Source: Phycisphaerae bacterium (GTDB lineage Bacteria; Planctomycetota; Phycisphaerae; UBA1845; PWPN01). From it: 42,363 nucleotides of DNA. The stretch spans positions 1-42,363 of the forward strand of contig JAUCQB010000042.1 of NCBI GenBank assembly GCA_030372985.1. The letters run 5' to 3'. Shown piece by piece: positions 1 through 7,535 of the stretch; position 1 is the first letter of the stretch, and each line of letters opens with the position of its first letter. A program made the translations under genes and the position numbers. Below the pieces are notes generated by a model. The model searched no databases, had not been told where the DNA came from, and saw nothing but the letters and a program-made list of their open reading frames with translations.

Positions 1-1007
1 GGCCGGGGCATTTTCCGCCCAGTTCGCCGCTCAGGCAGGCACTGGTGCCTGTCGGCATGGCCGGCGTGCTGTCAGCGTCGATGCGAATTCCGCTGGCGGC
101 GACGGTGATGGTTACTGAAATGACCGGCAGTTACGGCCTGATTGTCCCGCTGATGGTGACGTGCGTGACGTCCTATGTGCTTGGCCGCCGGTGGGGTCTC
201 AATCCGTCACAAGTTCGCTGGTCGGCCGAATCACCCGCGCATGCCGGCGACCTGCTCGGCCGAATGCTCGAATCTTTACAGGTGCAGCATCTGATGGACC
301 GCCACTGGCGATACACGGTGACGCCTTCGACGACATTGGGCGAGATGATTCAGCAAATCGGGAGCAGTTCGCGGCCGGTGTTCGCGGTGAGGCAAGACGG
401 TCGATTGGTCGGGGTGATCTCCGTGCAGGACATCAGCCGGGCGATCTCTGAGCCGGGTATCTCCGAGATCGTGATTGCGGCCGACATCATGAGCGGGCAG
501 GACACGACGGCCACCCCCGAGCAGAGCATCGCCGAAGTCCTTGAGGTATTTCAGCAGACGGATCTCGATGTGCTGCCGGTGGTCTCGGACGGCCCTGAAC
601 GCCGGCATCTGGGGATGCTTCGAAGGCGGGCGATTCACGAGGCGGTCCGCAGCCGCCTGGATCGCATCCGCGAGCACGCCCGGCGCGAGCATGCGGGCAT
701 CGCCGCGATCGAGCAGGATGAGCAACTGTTCCAGTTGATGTTGGGGGTCTCGGGGTCTCGCCCGGATGTCTTCAACCGCATGCCGGTGCCGAACGAAGTC
801 GTCGGTGCATCCATCAGGCAGGCGGGATTTCAGCGTCGCTACGGGGCGCAGGTGGTTGCCATTCAGAATCAGGATGGCTCGCTGCAGTGTCCGCCGGATA
901 TCGATGCGCCTCTTCGCGAGGACCAGATTCTGGTGGTGATTGTCTCCAGCACTCCATCGGCCGAGCGGAAGGTTCCTTCGGACCAAAACACTCCCGGCAA
1001 TTCATGA
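1..1007 (+). CDS. CLC-type chloride channel, C-terminal part (partial)
   Basis: Carboxy-terminal part of a CLC family chloride channel or Cl-/H+ antiporter of the inner membrane. The frame is open from base 3, so the start lies outside the window; the GTG at 45 is internal. The first residues carry the late CLC membrane helix signature (VGMAGVLSASMRIPLAA followed by EMTGSYGLIVPLM). A cytoplasmic tail follows, with two CBS repeats (about residues 80-200 counted from the GTG; LMDRHWRYTVTPSTTLGEMI and IMSGQDTTATPEQSIAEVLE). The end resembles a TrkA-C/RCK-C domain (about 215-300; VVGASIRQAGFQRRYGAQVV, then REDQILVVI). CBS pairs usually bind adenine nucleotides and regulate transport. It stops about 250 bp before the regulator of the microcompartment operon and is probably unrelated to it. 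Confidence 0.88.
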   Translation, partial: PGHFPPSSPLRQALVPVGMAGVLSASMRIPLAATVMVTEMTGSYGLIVPLMVTCVTSYVLGRRWGLNPSQVRWSAESPAHAGDLLGRMLESLQVQHLMDRHWRYTVTPSTTLGEMIQQIGSSSRPVFAVRQDGRLVGVISVQDISRAISEPGISEIVIAADIMSGQDTTATPEQSIAEVLEVFQQTDLDVLPVVSDGPERRHLGMLRRRAIHEAVRSRLDRIREHARREHAGIAAIEQDEQLFQLMLGVSGSRPDVFNRMPVPNEVVGASIRQAGFQRRYGAQVVAIQNQDGSLQCPPDIDAPLREDQILVVIVSSTPSAERKVPSDQNTPGNS

Positions 1008-1162
1008 CTCTCTTCGCTTCGCCGCCGTTCGCAGAAGCCGCCAGCCACCCGGGGTCTCGGCATCGAAACCAGGCTGTGAGATTCAGCGTTGAAGAAAAAT
1101 CGTGATTCATCTTAAACTCTTTATATTAAGACATTTACATCAACATCAGCCCGATCCTGCCT

Positions 1163-1218
1163 ATTTCTGAGAGAAATCTTTCAGAATCTCGGCCAACGAT
1201 GCTTGATTTCTGTCAGAA
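1163..1218 (+). promoter_or_regulatory. cluster of palindromes upstream of deoR, candidate operators
   Basis: Two short palindromes and one half-site lie between an AT-rich stretch (1111-1140, containing TATATT at 1122) and the deoR start. ATTTCT-gag-AGAAAT at 1163-1177 has perfect 6-bp arms, and TTCTG-t-CAGAA at 1208-1218 has perfect 5-bp arms. TTTCAGAA at 1179-1186 carries the same core in the opposite orientation. The shared core TTCTGA/TCAGAA and the position just upstream of a DeoR repressor gene suggest autoregulation of the whole operon. That role is inference. Confidence 0.45.
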
Positions 1219-1261
1219 CTCGTCGATAATGGGCTCAGGCTTGGTCAGATCCGGAGGATTC

Positions 1262-2074
1262 ATGACCGGAGACGAGCGACGACAGCAGTTATCGGATGTT
1301 CTGGCGCGCCGGGGTTACGCGGATCTGTCCCAGTTGGTCGGCGAGCTGGGCGTCTCGGAATCGACGGTTCGGCGCGATCTGTCGCTGTTGGAGGACGAGG
1401 GGATCGTTCGCCGGACGCACGGCGGGGCGGTGTTTGTCAGCGATCGGTTCGTGGCGCTGAATTATGCGGCTCGGGAAGTGACGGCGGTGCCGGAGAAGGA
1501 GGCGATCGGCCGCGCGGCCGCGGGCCTGTTGCAGGATGGTCAGACGATTCTCCTTGACGGAGGAACGACGACCTTCCAGGTGGCCCGGAATCTCTTGTCG
1601 CGGACCATGCAGGTGGTGACCAACTCACTGCCGATCGCCAATCTGCTGCACAGTGCCCCGAACATTGAATTGATCTTGATCGGCGGGTACATCTATCCGC
1701 GCACGGGCGTGGCGCTGGGTCCGTACGCACAGCAGATGTTGTCTTCTCTGCATGTGGACGCGGTCATCATGGGCGTGGCGGGCATCACGGAGGATGCGCT
1801 GTACAACGCCAACGTACTGATGGTCGAGGCCGAGCTGCAGATGATGCGTTCGGCCGGTGAGGTCATCCTCGTCGCCGACAGCAGCAAGTTCGGCAAGCGG
1901 GCCTTGGCAAGACTGGGTGGTTGGGAAATGGTCGACCGGGTGGTCAGTGACGTTGCGCTGGAAAGTCGTTGGCAGGATGTGGTGCGCAACGCGGGGGCTG
2001 AATTGATACTGGCCGGCGTGGAGGAACCGACGGGCGTCGGGGCAAGGTCCCCCGGTGCGGGAGGTCAGGCATGA
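1262..2074 (+). CDS. DeoR-family transcriptional regulator of the BMC operon
   Basis: Predicted repressor of about 270 residues, first gene of the microcompartment operon. An N-terminal DeoR helix-turn-helix (LSQLVGELGVSESTVRRDLS, then EDEGIVRRTHGGA) is followed by a DeoRC sugar-phosphate sensor domain (LLDGGTTTFQVARNL, and VADSSKFGK near the C-terminus). The frame extends upstream to a TTG/ATG at 1199, but the ATG at 1262 is preferred because GGAGG lies at 1253-1257 and the HTH begins soon after. Its stop overlaps the pduL start as ATGA. In PV-type BMC loci a DeoR regulator commonly heads the operon and is thought to answer to fucose/rhamnose phosphate intermediates; the effector here is inferred. 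Confidence 0.9.
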   Translation: MTGDERRQQLSDVLARRGYADLSQLVGELGVSESTVRRDLSLLEDEGIVRRTHGGAVFVSDRFVALNYAAREVTAVPEKEAIGRAAAGLLQDGQTILLDGGTTTFQVARNLLSRTMQVVTNSLPIANLLHSAPNIELILIGGYIYPRTGVALGPYAQQMLSSLHVDAVIMGVAGITEDALYNANVLMVEAELQMMRSAGEVILVADSSKFGKRALARLGGWEMVDRVVSDVALESRWQDVVRNAGAELILAGVEEPTGVGARSPGAGGQA

Positions 2075-2757
2075 GTACGGTGATGGCAGGCGGCAGGCTT
2101 GATCGCTCGTTGGTGGAGAGCGTGGTCCGGGACATCGTCCGTCAGCGGCTGGGTTTGCCGGCCGGCAGGGCGGGGCTGGGCAAACCGAAGCTGGTGGTGA
2201 ATATCTCGGCGCGGCACATGCATGTCACGCAGAAGACCCTGGAAACTCTGTTCGGGCCGGGGGCGCAGCTCACCGTGATGCGGCCGCTCTACCAGGACGG
2301 GTACTTTGCGAGCGAACAGACGGTGACCATCATCGGGCCGCGGCATCGGACGATCACGAACCTGCGGATCCTGGGGCCCGTTCGGCCCGAGGACCAGATC
2401 GAGCTGGCCTTCACCGACGGCATCGCGATGGGGCTGGATCTGCCGGTGCGGATGAGCGGCGATATCAAGGGCACGCCCGGCTGCATTGTGCTGGGGCCGA
2501 AGGGGCATATCGAGCTCAGGGAGGGCGTGATCCGCGCCCAGCGGCACGCTCACATGCACCCGACGGACGCCGAGTATTATGGCGTCAAGAGCGGTGATTT
2601 CATGCGGCTGAGGGTTCATGGAAGCTGCCCGACGACATTCGAAGGAATCATCTGTCGTGTGAGCAAGGACGTGAAGCTCGAGGTTCACCTGGACACCGAC
2701 GAGGGCAACGCAAGCGACCTGGCAAACGCCGCAAGAGTTGAATTGGAGAAGATGTAA
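2071..2757 (+). CDS. pduL: PduL-type phosphate acyltransferase (BMC lumen enzyme)
   Basis: Converts an acyl-CoA (lactyl-CoA in the expected pathway) plus phosphate to acyl-phosphate, regenerating CoA inside the microcompartment. The 228-residue length is normal for PduL. Both zinc-binding histidine clusters are visible: ISARHMHVT (His49, His51) and QRHAHMHPTDAEYYGVKSGD. The core GPVRPEDQIELAFTD and the C-terminal HLDTDEGNAS also fit the family. The N-terminus (about residues 9-28, RLDRSLVESVVRDIVRQRLG) is an amphipathic helix before a G/P/A-rich linker, as expected for an encapsulation peptide. It overlaps deoR by 4 nt (translational coupling) and precedes the shell genes; acetate kinase downstream would use its product. 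Confidence 0.93.
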   Translation: MSTVMAGGRLDRSLVESVVRDIVRQRLGLPAGRAGLGKPKLVVNISARHMHVTQKTLETLFGPGAQLTVMRPLYQDGYFASEQTVTIIGPRHRTITNLRILGPVRPEDQIELAFTDGIAMGLDLPVRMSGDIKGTPGCIVLGPKGHIELREGVIRAQRHAHMHPTDAEYYGVKSGDFMRLRVHGSCPTTFEGIICRVSKDVKLEVHLDTDEGNASDLANAARVELEKM

Positions 2758-2797
2758 GCGATTCATGCTGAATAGTCGTGGTCTCAGCGGTCTCAGA

Positions 2798-2875
2798 ACT
2801 GAGCACTGACAACTGACGACTGACAACTGTCTTGAGGATTAATGGCTAACAGCTAAGAGCTAATAGCTAACAGCT
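2798..2875 (+). repeat. two adjacent short-period degenerate repeat tracts
   Basis: Between pduL and the first BMC-H gene lie two tracts. 2798-2829 is built from ACTGA(C)A units (CTGACAACTGACGACTGACA). 2845-2875 is built from AGCTAAn units (AGCTAAGAGCTAATAGCTAA). A second copy of the AGCTAAn family lies just upstream of cydA (29372-29405). They do not code in any sensible frame and end about 19 bases before the BMC-H start. Confidence 0.75.
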
Positions 2876-2893
2876 TTTATGAGGAGTCCACTT

Positions 2894-3184
2894 ATGGCAC
2901 TGGAAGCATTGGGAATGATCGAGACGAAGGGTCTCGTGCCCCTGATCGAGGCGTCGGACGCGATGATGAAGGCGGCCAACGTCCGGCTGGTCGGGTACGA
3001 GAAGGTCGGTCGTGGGCTGGTGACCGCGTTCATCCGCGGCGACGTCGCGGCGGTGAAGTCGGCCACGGATGCCGGCTCGGCGGCCGCGAGCAAGGTGGGT
3101 GAGGTGGTCAGCGTGCACGTGATCCCGCGCCCGCACGATGAGCTCGGCGGCATGTTGCCGGTTGAGAAGAACAAGACCAAGTAA
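2894..3184 (+). CDS. BMC-H shell protein 1 (hexamer)
   Basis: A single-domain hexameric BMC shell protein of 96 residues that tiles the facets. It begins [20 protein letters not shown] and shows the BMC-fold landmarks [30 protein letters not shown] and [11 protein letters not shown], very close to PduA. The ATG at 2894 is chosen over the in-frame ATG at 2879 because GAGGAG lies at 2881-2886, 7 bases away. At the position of the PduA pore serine (GSG) this protein has arginine: Lys37-Val-Gly-Arg40-Gly. That should narrow the central pore and make it positively charged. It is one of three BMC-H paralogues in the operon. Confidence 0.95.
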   Translation: MALEALGMIETKGLVPLIEASDAMMKAANVRLVGYEKVGRGLVTAFIRGDVAAVKSATDAGSAAASKVGEVVSVHVIPRPHDELGGMLPVEKNKTK

Positions 3185-3186
3185 GG

Positions 3187-3218
3187 CGGCGGGATTCAGA
3201 GAGGAAGACTCCCCGCCG
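3187..3218 (+). other. inverted repeat between the first two shell genes
   Basis: CGGCGGG (3187-3193) and CCCGCCG (3212-3218) form a perfect 7-bp stem with an 18-base loop, directly after the BMC-H1 stop. There is no T-run, so full termination is unlikely. It could protect or process the mRNA and help set shell protein ratios; that is inference. Confidence 0.3.
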
Positions 3219-3267
3219 GCCGGGCGACGTGCAGCGGCTGGGCGCGGGATGATGGAGTGTTCATTCG

Positions 3268-3537
3268 ATGAGCGATGCAATCGGAATGGTAGAGACGATG
3301 GGCTACACCGGGCTGGTGGAAGCCTCGGATGCAATGTGCAAGGCCGCTAACGTCGAGCTGGTCAAGAGCGTTCAGATCGGCGGAGGCCTGGTGACCACGA
3401 TCGTGCGCGGCGACGTCGGCAGCGTGAAGGCGGCCGTCGATGCCGGCGCGGAGGCAGCCAATCGGGTTGGTGAGCTGATGAGCGCTCACGTGATCGCCCG
3501 GCCGCACGAAGCCCTCGGAGAGGTGTTCTTCAAGTGA
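3268..3537 (+). CDS. BMC-H shell protein 2 (hexamer)
   Basis: Second hexameric shell protein, 89 residues, starting MSDAIGMVETMGYTGLVEAS and ending IARPHEALGEVFFK. The BMC core ANVELVKSVQIGGGLVT and GDVGSVKAAVDAGAEAANRVGE is intact. The pore motif reads Ile37-Gly-Gly39-Gly, so the pore-lining side chain is glycine, giving a wider pore than in BMC-H1 or BMC-H3. It lacks the usual Lys/Glu before the pore (VQ instead of EK). A GGAG at 3254-3257 supports the ATG at 3268. It lies between BMC-H1 and acetate kinase on the same strand. Confidence 0.94.
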   Translation: MSDAIGMVETMGYTGLVEASDAMCKAANVELVKSVQIGGGLVTTIVRGDVGSVKAAVDAGAEAANRVGELMSAHVIARPHEALGEVFFK

Positions 3538-3596
3538 TCGTCGCGAGATGGTCGCGGTGATTGCGAGGCTGACGGTTTGACGGACCGGAGCGTGTC

Positions 3597-4751
3597 GTGA
3601 TCGTGTTGGTGTCCAATATCGGCAGTACGTCGTTCAAGTTTCGCCTGTACGACATGAACGGCGAGCGAGAGCTGGCCCGCGGCGGCGCCGAGCGTATCGG
3701 TTCGGACAACGCAGCCGTGAAGGTCGGCGACAAGGCATGGACAGGCGGGCTCGCCGATCATGGCGAGGCGATCGACCATTGCCTGCGATTGCTCCCGGAC
3801 CCGAACGTCAAGATTGACGCGATCGGCTTCAAGGCGGTGCACGGCGGGGCGATCTCGGGCGCTGTTCGGGTGACGGAAGAGGTGATCCGGACGATGACCG
3901 AGTTTTTCGACATCGCACCGGCTCACAACCCGCCGTATGTCGCCGCGATGAAGGCTTTCGCCGCAAGGCTGCCGAAGGTGCCGCAGGTGGCCGCGTTTGA
4001 GACGGCTTTTCATCAGACGATCCCCGCGTCGCGCACCACTTATGGCGTGCCGTGGGAGTGGACCCAGGCCGGTGTGCGCCGATATGGGTTCCACGGGGCG
4101 AGCCATCGGTACATCGCGGTGCGGTCGGCGGAACTGCTCGGCTGCAAGGACCTGCGGGTGATTTCGTGCCACGTGGGAGGCAGCAGCTCGATCTGCGCCA
4201 TCGAGGGCGGCAAGAGCGTGGCCAACAGTTTCGCCACGACGCCTCAGTCGGGGCTGATCCACAACAACCGCGTGGGCGACTTCGACCCGTACGCACTGCT
4301 GAAGGTGTTGCCGGCGTTCGAGCTGACCTTCGAGCAGGCTTTGCAGGAGATGGCCAAGAAAGGCGGCCTGCTGGGCATCAGCGGTGTGAGCAACGACCAT
4401 CGCGACGTTGAGCAGGCGGCGGCCCAGGGTAACGAGCGGGCGAAACTGGCTCTGGATGTTCTGGTCGAGAGCGTGCGGCACTATGTAGGAGCGTATCTGG
4501 CGGTGCTCAACGGGGCCGACCTGATCGTCTTCACCGGCGGCATCGGCGAGAACAGCGCCGCTTTTCGCGAGGCTGTGTGCGCGAGAATGGACTACGCGGG
4601 GATCAAGCTTGATTTGCTGAAGAACAAGACCCGCGGCAAGGAAGAAACGATTTCGGCGGATGATTCACGGGTGCGGATCATGGTGATCCCCACGAACGAG
4701 GAGTTGATCGTCGCCCGGCAGACGCAGGACGTGCTGGCGGGTGGCAACTGA
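3597..4751 (+). CDS. ackA: acetate kinase family protein
   Basis: Transfers phosphate from an acyl-phosphate to ADP, giving carboxylate plus ATP. In the PV-BMC pathway it would turn PduL-made lactyl-phosphate into lactate with substrate-level ATP gain, probably outside the shell. The 384-residue length fits the family. ASKHA landmarks are the N-terminal phosphate loop VSNIGSTSFKFRL, the central GFHGASHRYIAVRSAELLG, the HVGGSSSICAI strand, the DFDP segment and LIVFTGGIGENSAAFRE near the C-terminus. Translation starts at GTG 3597, with GGAG at 3587-3590. The N-terminal loop (NIGSTSFK versus the common NCGSSSLK) and modest divergence suggest a BMC-specific paralogue rather than the housekeeping enzyme. 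Confidence 0.92.
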   Translation: MIVLVSNIGSTSFKFRLYDMNGERELARGGAERIGSDNAAVKVGDKAWTGGLADHGEAIDHCLRLLPDPNVKIDAIGFKAVHGGAISGAVRVTEEVIRTMTEFFDIAPAHNPPYVAAMKAFAARLPKVPQVAAFETAFHQTIPASRTTYGVPWEWTQAGVRRYGFHGASHRYIAVRSAELLGCKDLRVISCHVGGSSSICAIEGGKSVANSFATTPQSGLIHNNRVGDFDPYALLKVLPAFELTFEQALQEMAKKGGLLGISGVSNDHRDVEQAAAQGNERAKLALDVLVESVRHYVGAYLAVLNGADLIVFTGGIGENSAAFREAVCARMDYAGIKLDLLKNKTRGKEETISADDSRVRIMVIPTNEELIVARQTQDVLAGGN

Positions 4752-4811
4752 GACTGGCAGAGACGGCCGGGCGATGTGGTCCGTGCCGAATTGATTGAGG
4801 AGTAATCGGAA

Positions 4812-5087
4812 ATGGCCCAGCAGGCATTGGGATTGATCGAGACTCGCGGGATGGTGGCGCTGGTTGAGGCGACGGACGCGGCCCTGAAGGCGGCGAATGT
4901 TTCGTATCGCGGCTGGAAGCAGGTCGGGTCCGGCCTGGTGACGGTGGTTCTTGAGGGCGACGTGGCCGCGGTCAAGGCGGCGGTCGATGCCGGTGCGGCC
5001 TCGGCGGCGAAGGTCGGCGAGGTGGTCAGCGTCGACGTCATTGCCCGTCCGCACGGCGATATCACCCGGATCTTGCCGAACAAGTAA
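4812..5087 (+). CDS. BMC-H shell protein 3 (hexamer)
   Basis: Third hexameric shell protein, 91 residues, separated from the other two by ackA. It begins MAQQALGLIETRGMVALVEA and carries ANVSYRGWKQVGSGLVT and GDVAAVKAAVDAG. The C-terminus is DVIARPHGDITRILPNK, a PduA-like ending. The pore motif Val38-Gly-Ser40-Gly keeps the classical serine. GAGGAG at 4797-4802 supports the ATG at 4812. The overall similarity to BMC-H1 suggests an old duplication. Together with BMC-H1 (Arg) and BMC-H2 (Gly), the operon encodes three chemically different facet pores. Confidence 0.95.
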   Translation: MAQQALGLIETRGMVALVEATDAALKAANVSYRGWKQVGSGLVTVVLEGDVAAVKAAVDAGAASAAKVGEVVSVDVIARPHGDITRILPNK

Positions 5088-5230
5088 CGCCGACCGGTCG
5101 GGCCGCCCGTCGTGCCTGTCGCCGGGATACCCCTATGCCGCATGGGCGATCCGGCGATTGGCGGACCGATGTTCCACCCGCGTTCGGTGTGGAATCGTGT
5201 GGCCGGCCGGGCCTGATACGGAGAGACAAT

Positions 5231-5542
5231 ATGTTCATCGGCAAAGTGACTGGATCCGTCGTGGCGTCGCAGAAGGTCAAGAGCGTGACCGGCAGGAAGC
5301 TCCTGCTTGTCCAGGCGATGAATGTCAAGGGTGATGCGCCAGGAGCACTGGAGACGACCGGCCGGACGGCCGTGGCCATCGACACCGTCGGCGCGGGCGA
5401 GGGTGAACTGGTGCTCGTGACGCAGGGCAGTTCGGCCCGGCTCACCGAGTCCACCGGCAACGTGCCTACAGACGCGGTGATCATCGGCATCATTGATGCG
5501 ATCCAGATGAGGGATCAGGAGATCTACAAGAAGCAGGGCTGA
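5231..5542 (+). CDS. BMC-P (EutN/CcmL) vertex protein 1
   Basis: Pentameric vertex-capping shell protein, 103 residues. It starts MFIGKVTGSVVASQKVKSVT, the canonical EutN/CcmL N-terminus, continues RKLLLVQAMN, and has the typical AIDTVGAGEGELVLVTQGSS and DAVIIGIIDAI segments. The frame is open upstream to 5135, but the ATG at 5231 with GGAGAG at 5220-5225 matches the family start. It follows BMC-H3 after a 143-bp gap and precedes the aldehyde dehydrogenase. It is one of three BMC-P genes, the usual number for PV-type loci. Confidence 0.94.
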   Translation: MFIGKVTGSVVASQKVKSVTGRKLLLVQAMNVKGDAPGALETTGRTAVAIDTVGAGEGELVLVTQGSSARLTESTGNVPTDAVIIGIIDAIQMRDQEIYKKQG

Positions 5543-5623
5543 GCGGCCGTCGCCGCCCATGACGGTGAAGCGCAGCAACGTATTCCGTAAGGCGGATGTG
5601 GTCTTGCGGTTGGAGCGATAGAG

Positions 5624-7057
5624 ATGAGCACGACAGTCAGTGAAACGTTGATTCGCGATGTGGTGAGCGAGGTCCTGAGCCGACTCCAGGGCAACGGCAG
5701 GGCGGCTGCCCCGATCGCGGCCCCTGCCGGCGGCAGAGACGGTATCTTCCAGACCGTTGATGAGGCGGTGGCCGCGGCCAAGGCCGCCCAGAAGCGCCTG
5801 GTCGCCGAGACGCTTGAAACCCGGGCGAAAGCCATCAAGTGCATCCGGCGGATCTGTCTGGAGCAGAAAGAGGAACTCGCCCGCATCGAATATGACGAAA
5901 CGAAAATCGGCCGAATGGACCACAAGATCGAGAAGCTGATCCTCGTGGGCGAGAAGGTCCCGGGCATGGAGATGATCACCAGCGAGGCGGTCAGCGGCGA
6001 TCACGGGTTGACCGTGACCGAACATGCCCCCTGGGGCGTACTGGGTGCCATCACGCCGGTGACGCACTCGATTCCGACGCTGGGCTGCAACGCCATCATG
6101 ATGATCGCCGCCGGGAACACCGTGGTCTGCAATCCGCACCCGTCGGGGGCCAGGTGTGCGGCCATCGCTACGCAGCGGTGGAACCGGGCGATCCGCGAGG
6201 CCACCGGCCTGGAAAACCTCATCTGTCTGATCGAGAAGCCGACGCTGGAAACCGCGGATCGGATCTTCAAGCATCCCGACGTCGCCATGCTGGTGGTGAC
6301 CGGGGGGCCGGGTGTCGTCGCCGCCGCGATGGCCAGCAAGAAGAAGGCCGTCGTCGCCGGTCCGGGGAACCCGCCGGTTGTTGTCGATTGCTCGGCCGAT
6401 ATTGAAAAAGCCGCGGCCGGGATCATCTTCGGCCATGCATACGACAACAATCTGCTGTGCATCGGCGAGAAGGAGGTTTTCGTCGTCGAATCGGTGGCCG
6501 ACAAGCTGCTGGACGCGTTCTCGCGACACGGCGGCTATCGCCTGAATGCCGAACAGATCCGGGCCTTCACGGCCGTGGCCCTGCACAAGGACGAGACGAG
6601 CGGCCACTGGCTGCCCGACAAAAAGTTCGTGGGCAAGGATCCGCAGGTTCTGGCGGATGCAATCGGCGTCAAGCTGCCGGCAGGAACGCAGTGCCTGTAC
6701 GGAGAGGTGGACGAAAACAGCCCGTGGCTGCCGTGTGAACAGATGATGCCGTTTTTGCCGGTGACGCGCTGCCGGGACGTCGACCAGGCGATCGCGCTGG
6801 CCGTCAAGCACGAGCACGGTTTCGGGCACACAGCGATTATCTGGTCGCGCAACGTCGAGAACATGACCAAGATGGGCAAGGCGATGGACACGACGCTGTT
6901 CGTGAAGAACGGCGCCTCCACGGCCGGCCTGGGCGGCGGCGGCGAAGGATTCGGAAGCTTCAGCATCGCAACCCCAACGGGTGAAGGCGTCACCAGTCCG
7001 ATGACCTTCACGCGATACCGCCGCTGCGTGATGGTCGACAACCTGCGGATCCTATGA
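5624..7057 (+). CDS. CoA-acylating aldehyde dehydrogenase (BMC lumen enzyme)
   Basis: Oxidises an aldehyde (L-lactaldehyde expected) with NAD+ and CoA to the acyl-CoA. The 477-residue length is normal for PduP/EutE-like enzymes. The N-terminus (about residues 3-20, TTVSETLIRDVVSEVLSRLQ) is an amphipathic encapsulation helix followed by a G/A/P linker. The catalytic domain shows VLGAITPVTHSIPT, NTVVCNPHPSG (NAD/CoA site), VTGGPGVVAAAM, and the catalytic Cys279 in AYDNNLLCIGEKEVFVVE. GGAG at 5612-5615 supports the ATG at 5624. The enzyme releases a reactive acyl-CoA that PduL converts next. No alcohol dehydrogenase for NAD+ recycling is visible in the operon. Confidence 0.94.
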   Translation: MSTTVSETLIRDVVSEVLSRLQGNGRAAAPIAAPAGGRDGIFQTVDEAVAAAKAAQKRLVAETLETRAKAIKCIRRICLEQKEELARIEYDETKIGRMDHKIEKLILVGEKVPGMEMITSEAVSGDHGLTVTEHAPWGVLGAITPVTHSIPTLGCNAIMMIAAGNTVVCNPHPSGARCAAIATQRWNRAIREATGLENLICLIEKPTLETADRIFKHPDVAMLVVTGGPGVVAAAMASKKKAVVAGPGNPPVVVDCSADIEKAAAGIIFGHAYDNNLLCIGEKEVFVVESVADKLLDAFSRHGGYRLNAEQIRAFTAVALHKDETSGHWLPDKKFVGKDPQVLADAIGVKLPAGTQCLYGEVDENSPWLPCEQMMPFLPVTRCRDVDQAIALAVKHEHGFGHTAIIWSRNVENMTKMGKAMDTTLFVKNGASTAGLGGGGEGFGSFSIATPTGEGVTSPMTFTRYRRCVMVDNLRIL

Positions 7058-7077
7058 CGCCATGAGCGTCATGTATC

Positions 7078-7117
7078 CGCAGAATTGAGATGTGGAATTG
7101 AGAATGTGGAATTGGCA
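7078..7117 (+). repeat. left arm of inverted repeat flanking the S23-like gene
   Basis: Three GAATTGAG/GGAATTG units in direct orientation (GAATTGAGATGTGGAATTGA and onward). The arm is the imperfect reverse complement of 7536-7574, so a transcript could pair the two ends and loop out the gene between them. It begins 20 bases after the aldehyde dehydrogenase stop. Confidence 0.75.
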
Positions 7118-7147
7118 GACCGGCTCACGAGTGACGGGTTGCCGAAG

Positions 7148-7531
7148 ATGGGACGATTTGGGGAGGAAGTGGTTGGGCGGGTAGAGCGGGCCGTGGACCG
7201 GACGATCCAGATGGCCTTGGCGATGCCTCGCAACGTGGCCGGCGCGGAAATCGGGCGGCAGGCTGTTCGAAGTTCGTGCAGCGTTGGGGCCAATCTGGAA
7301 GAGGCTCAGGCCTGCACGAGCAGAAAAGATTTCACGCACAAGCTTAGCCTGTCACTGCGTGAAGCCCGGGAGACGCTCTACTGGATACGGCGGATCGAGA
7401 GAAACGGCCTGCTGACGGCCAGCAGGCTGGGGAATCTGATGACCGACTGGGATGAGCTTGTGGCCATCCTGACCTCGATACAGGTGAGGCTACGGAGGCG
7501 AACAAAAGGAGATGTGGAGACAGAGACGTAG
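7148..7531 (+). CDS. four-helix-bundle protein of the S23/IVS family
   Basis: Small alpha-helical protein of about 127 residues resembling the four-helix-bundle proteins encoded by 23S rRNA intervening sequences and related to the Avd accessory protein of diversity-generating retroelements. Family hallmarks are GRQAVRSSCSVGANLEEAQA, SRKDFTHKLSLSLREARETL and YWIRRIERNGLL. The ATG at 7148 gives the usual length; the frame is open to a TTG at 7085, but that extension reads through the repeat. No good ribosome site is visible. The molecular role of the family is unclear, perhaps nucleic-acid binding. It interrupts the order of BMC genes, lies between inverted repeats, and has no expected role in sugar metabolism, so it looks inserted. 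Confidence 0.8.
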   Translation: MGRFGEEVVGRVERAVDRTIQMALAMPRNVAGAEIGRQAVRSSCSVGANLEEAQACTSRKDFTHKLSLSLREARETLYWIRRIERNGLLTASRLGNLMTDWDELVAILTSIQVRLRRRTKGDVETET

Positions 7532-7535
7532 AGGA

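Noticed and set aside
1089..1127. Sigma-70 promoter TTGAAG / TATATT upstream of deoR
   Set aside because: The spacing is 27 bp, too long for a standard promoter; only the AT-rich nature of the region is noted.
4592..6829. Long minus-strand open frame of 745 codons
   Set aside because: It lies antisense to ackA, BMC-H3, BMC-P1 and the aldehyde dehydrogenase, all with clear family motifs; its translation is His/Arg/Asp-rich with no domain. It is a high-GC shadow frame.
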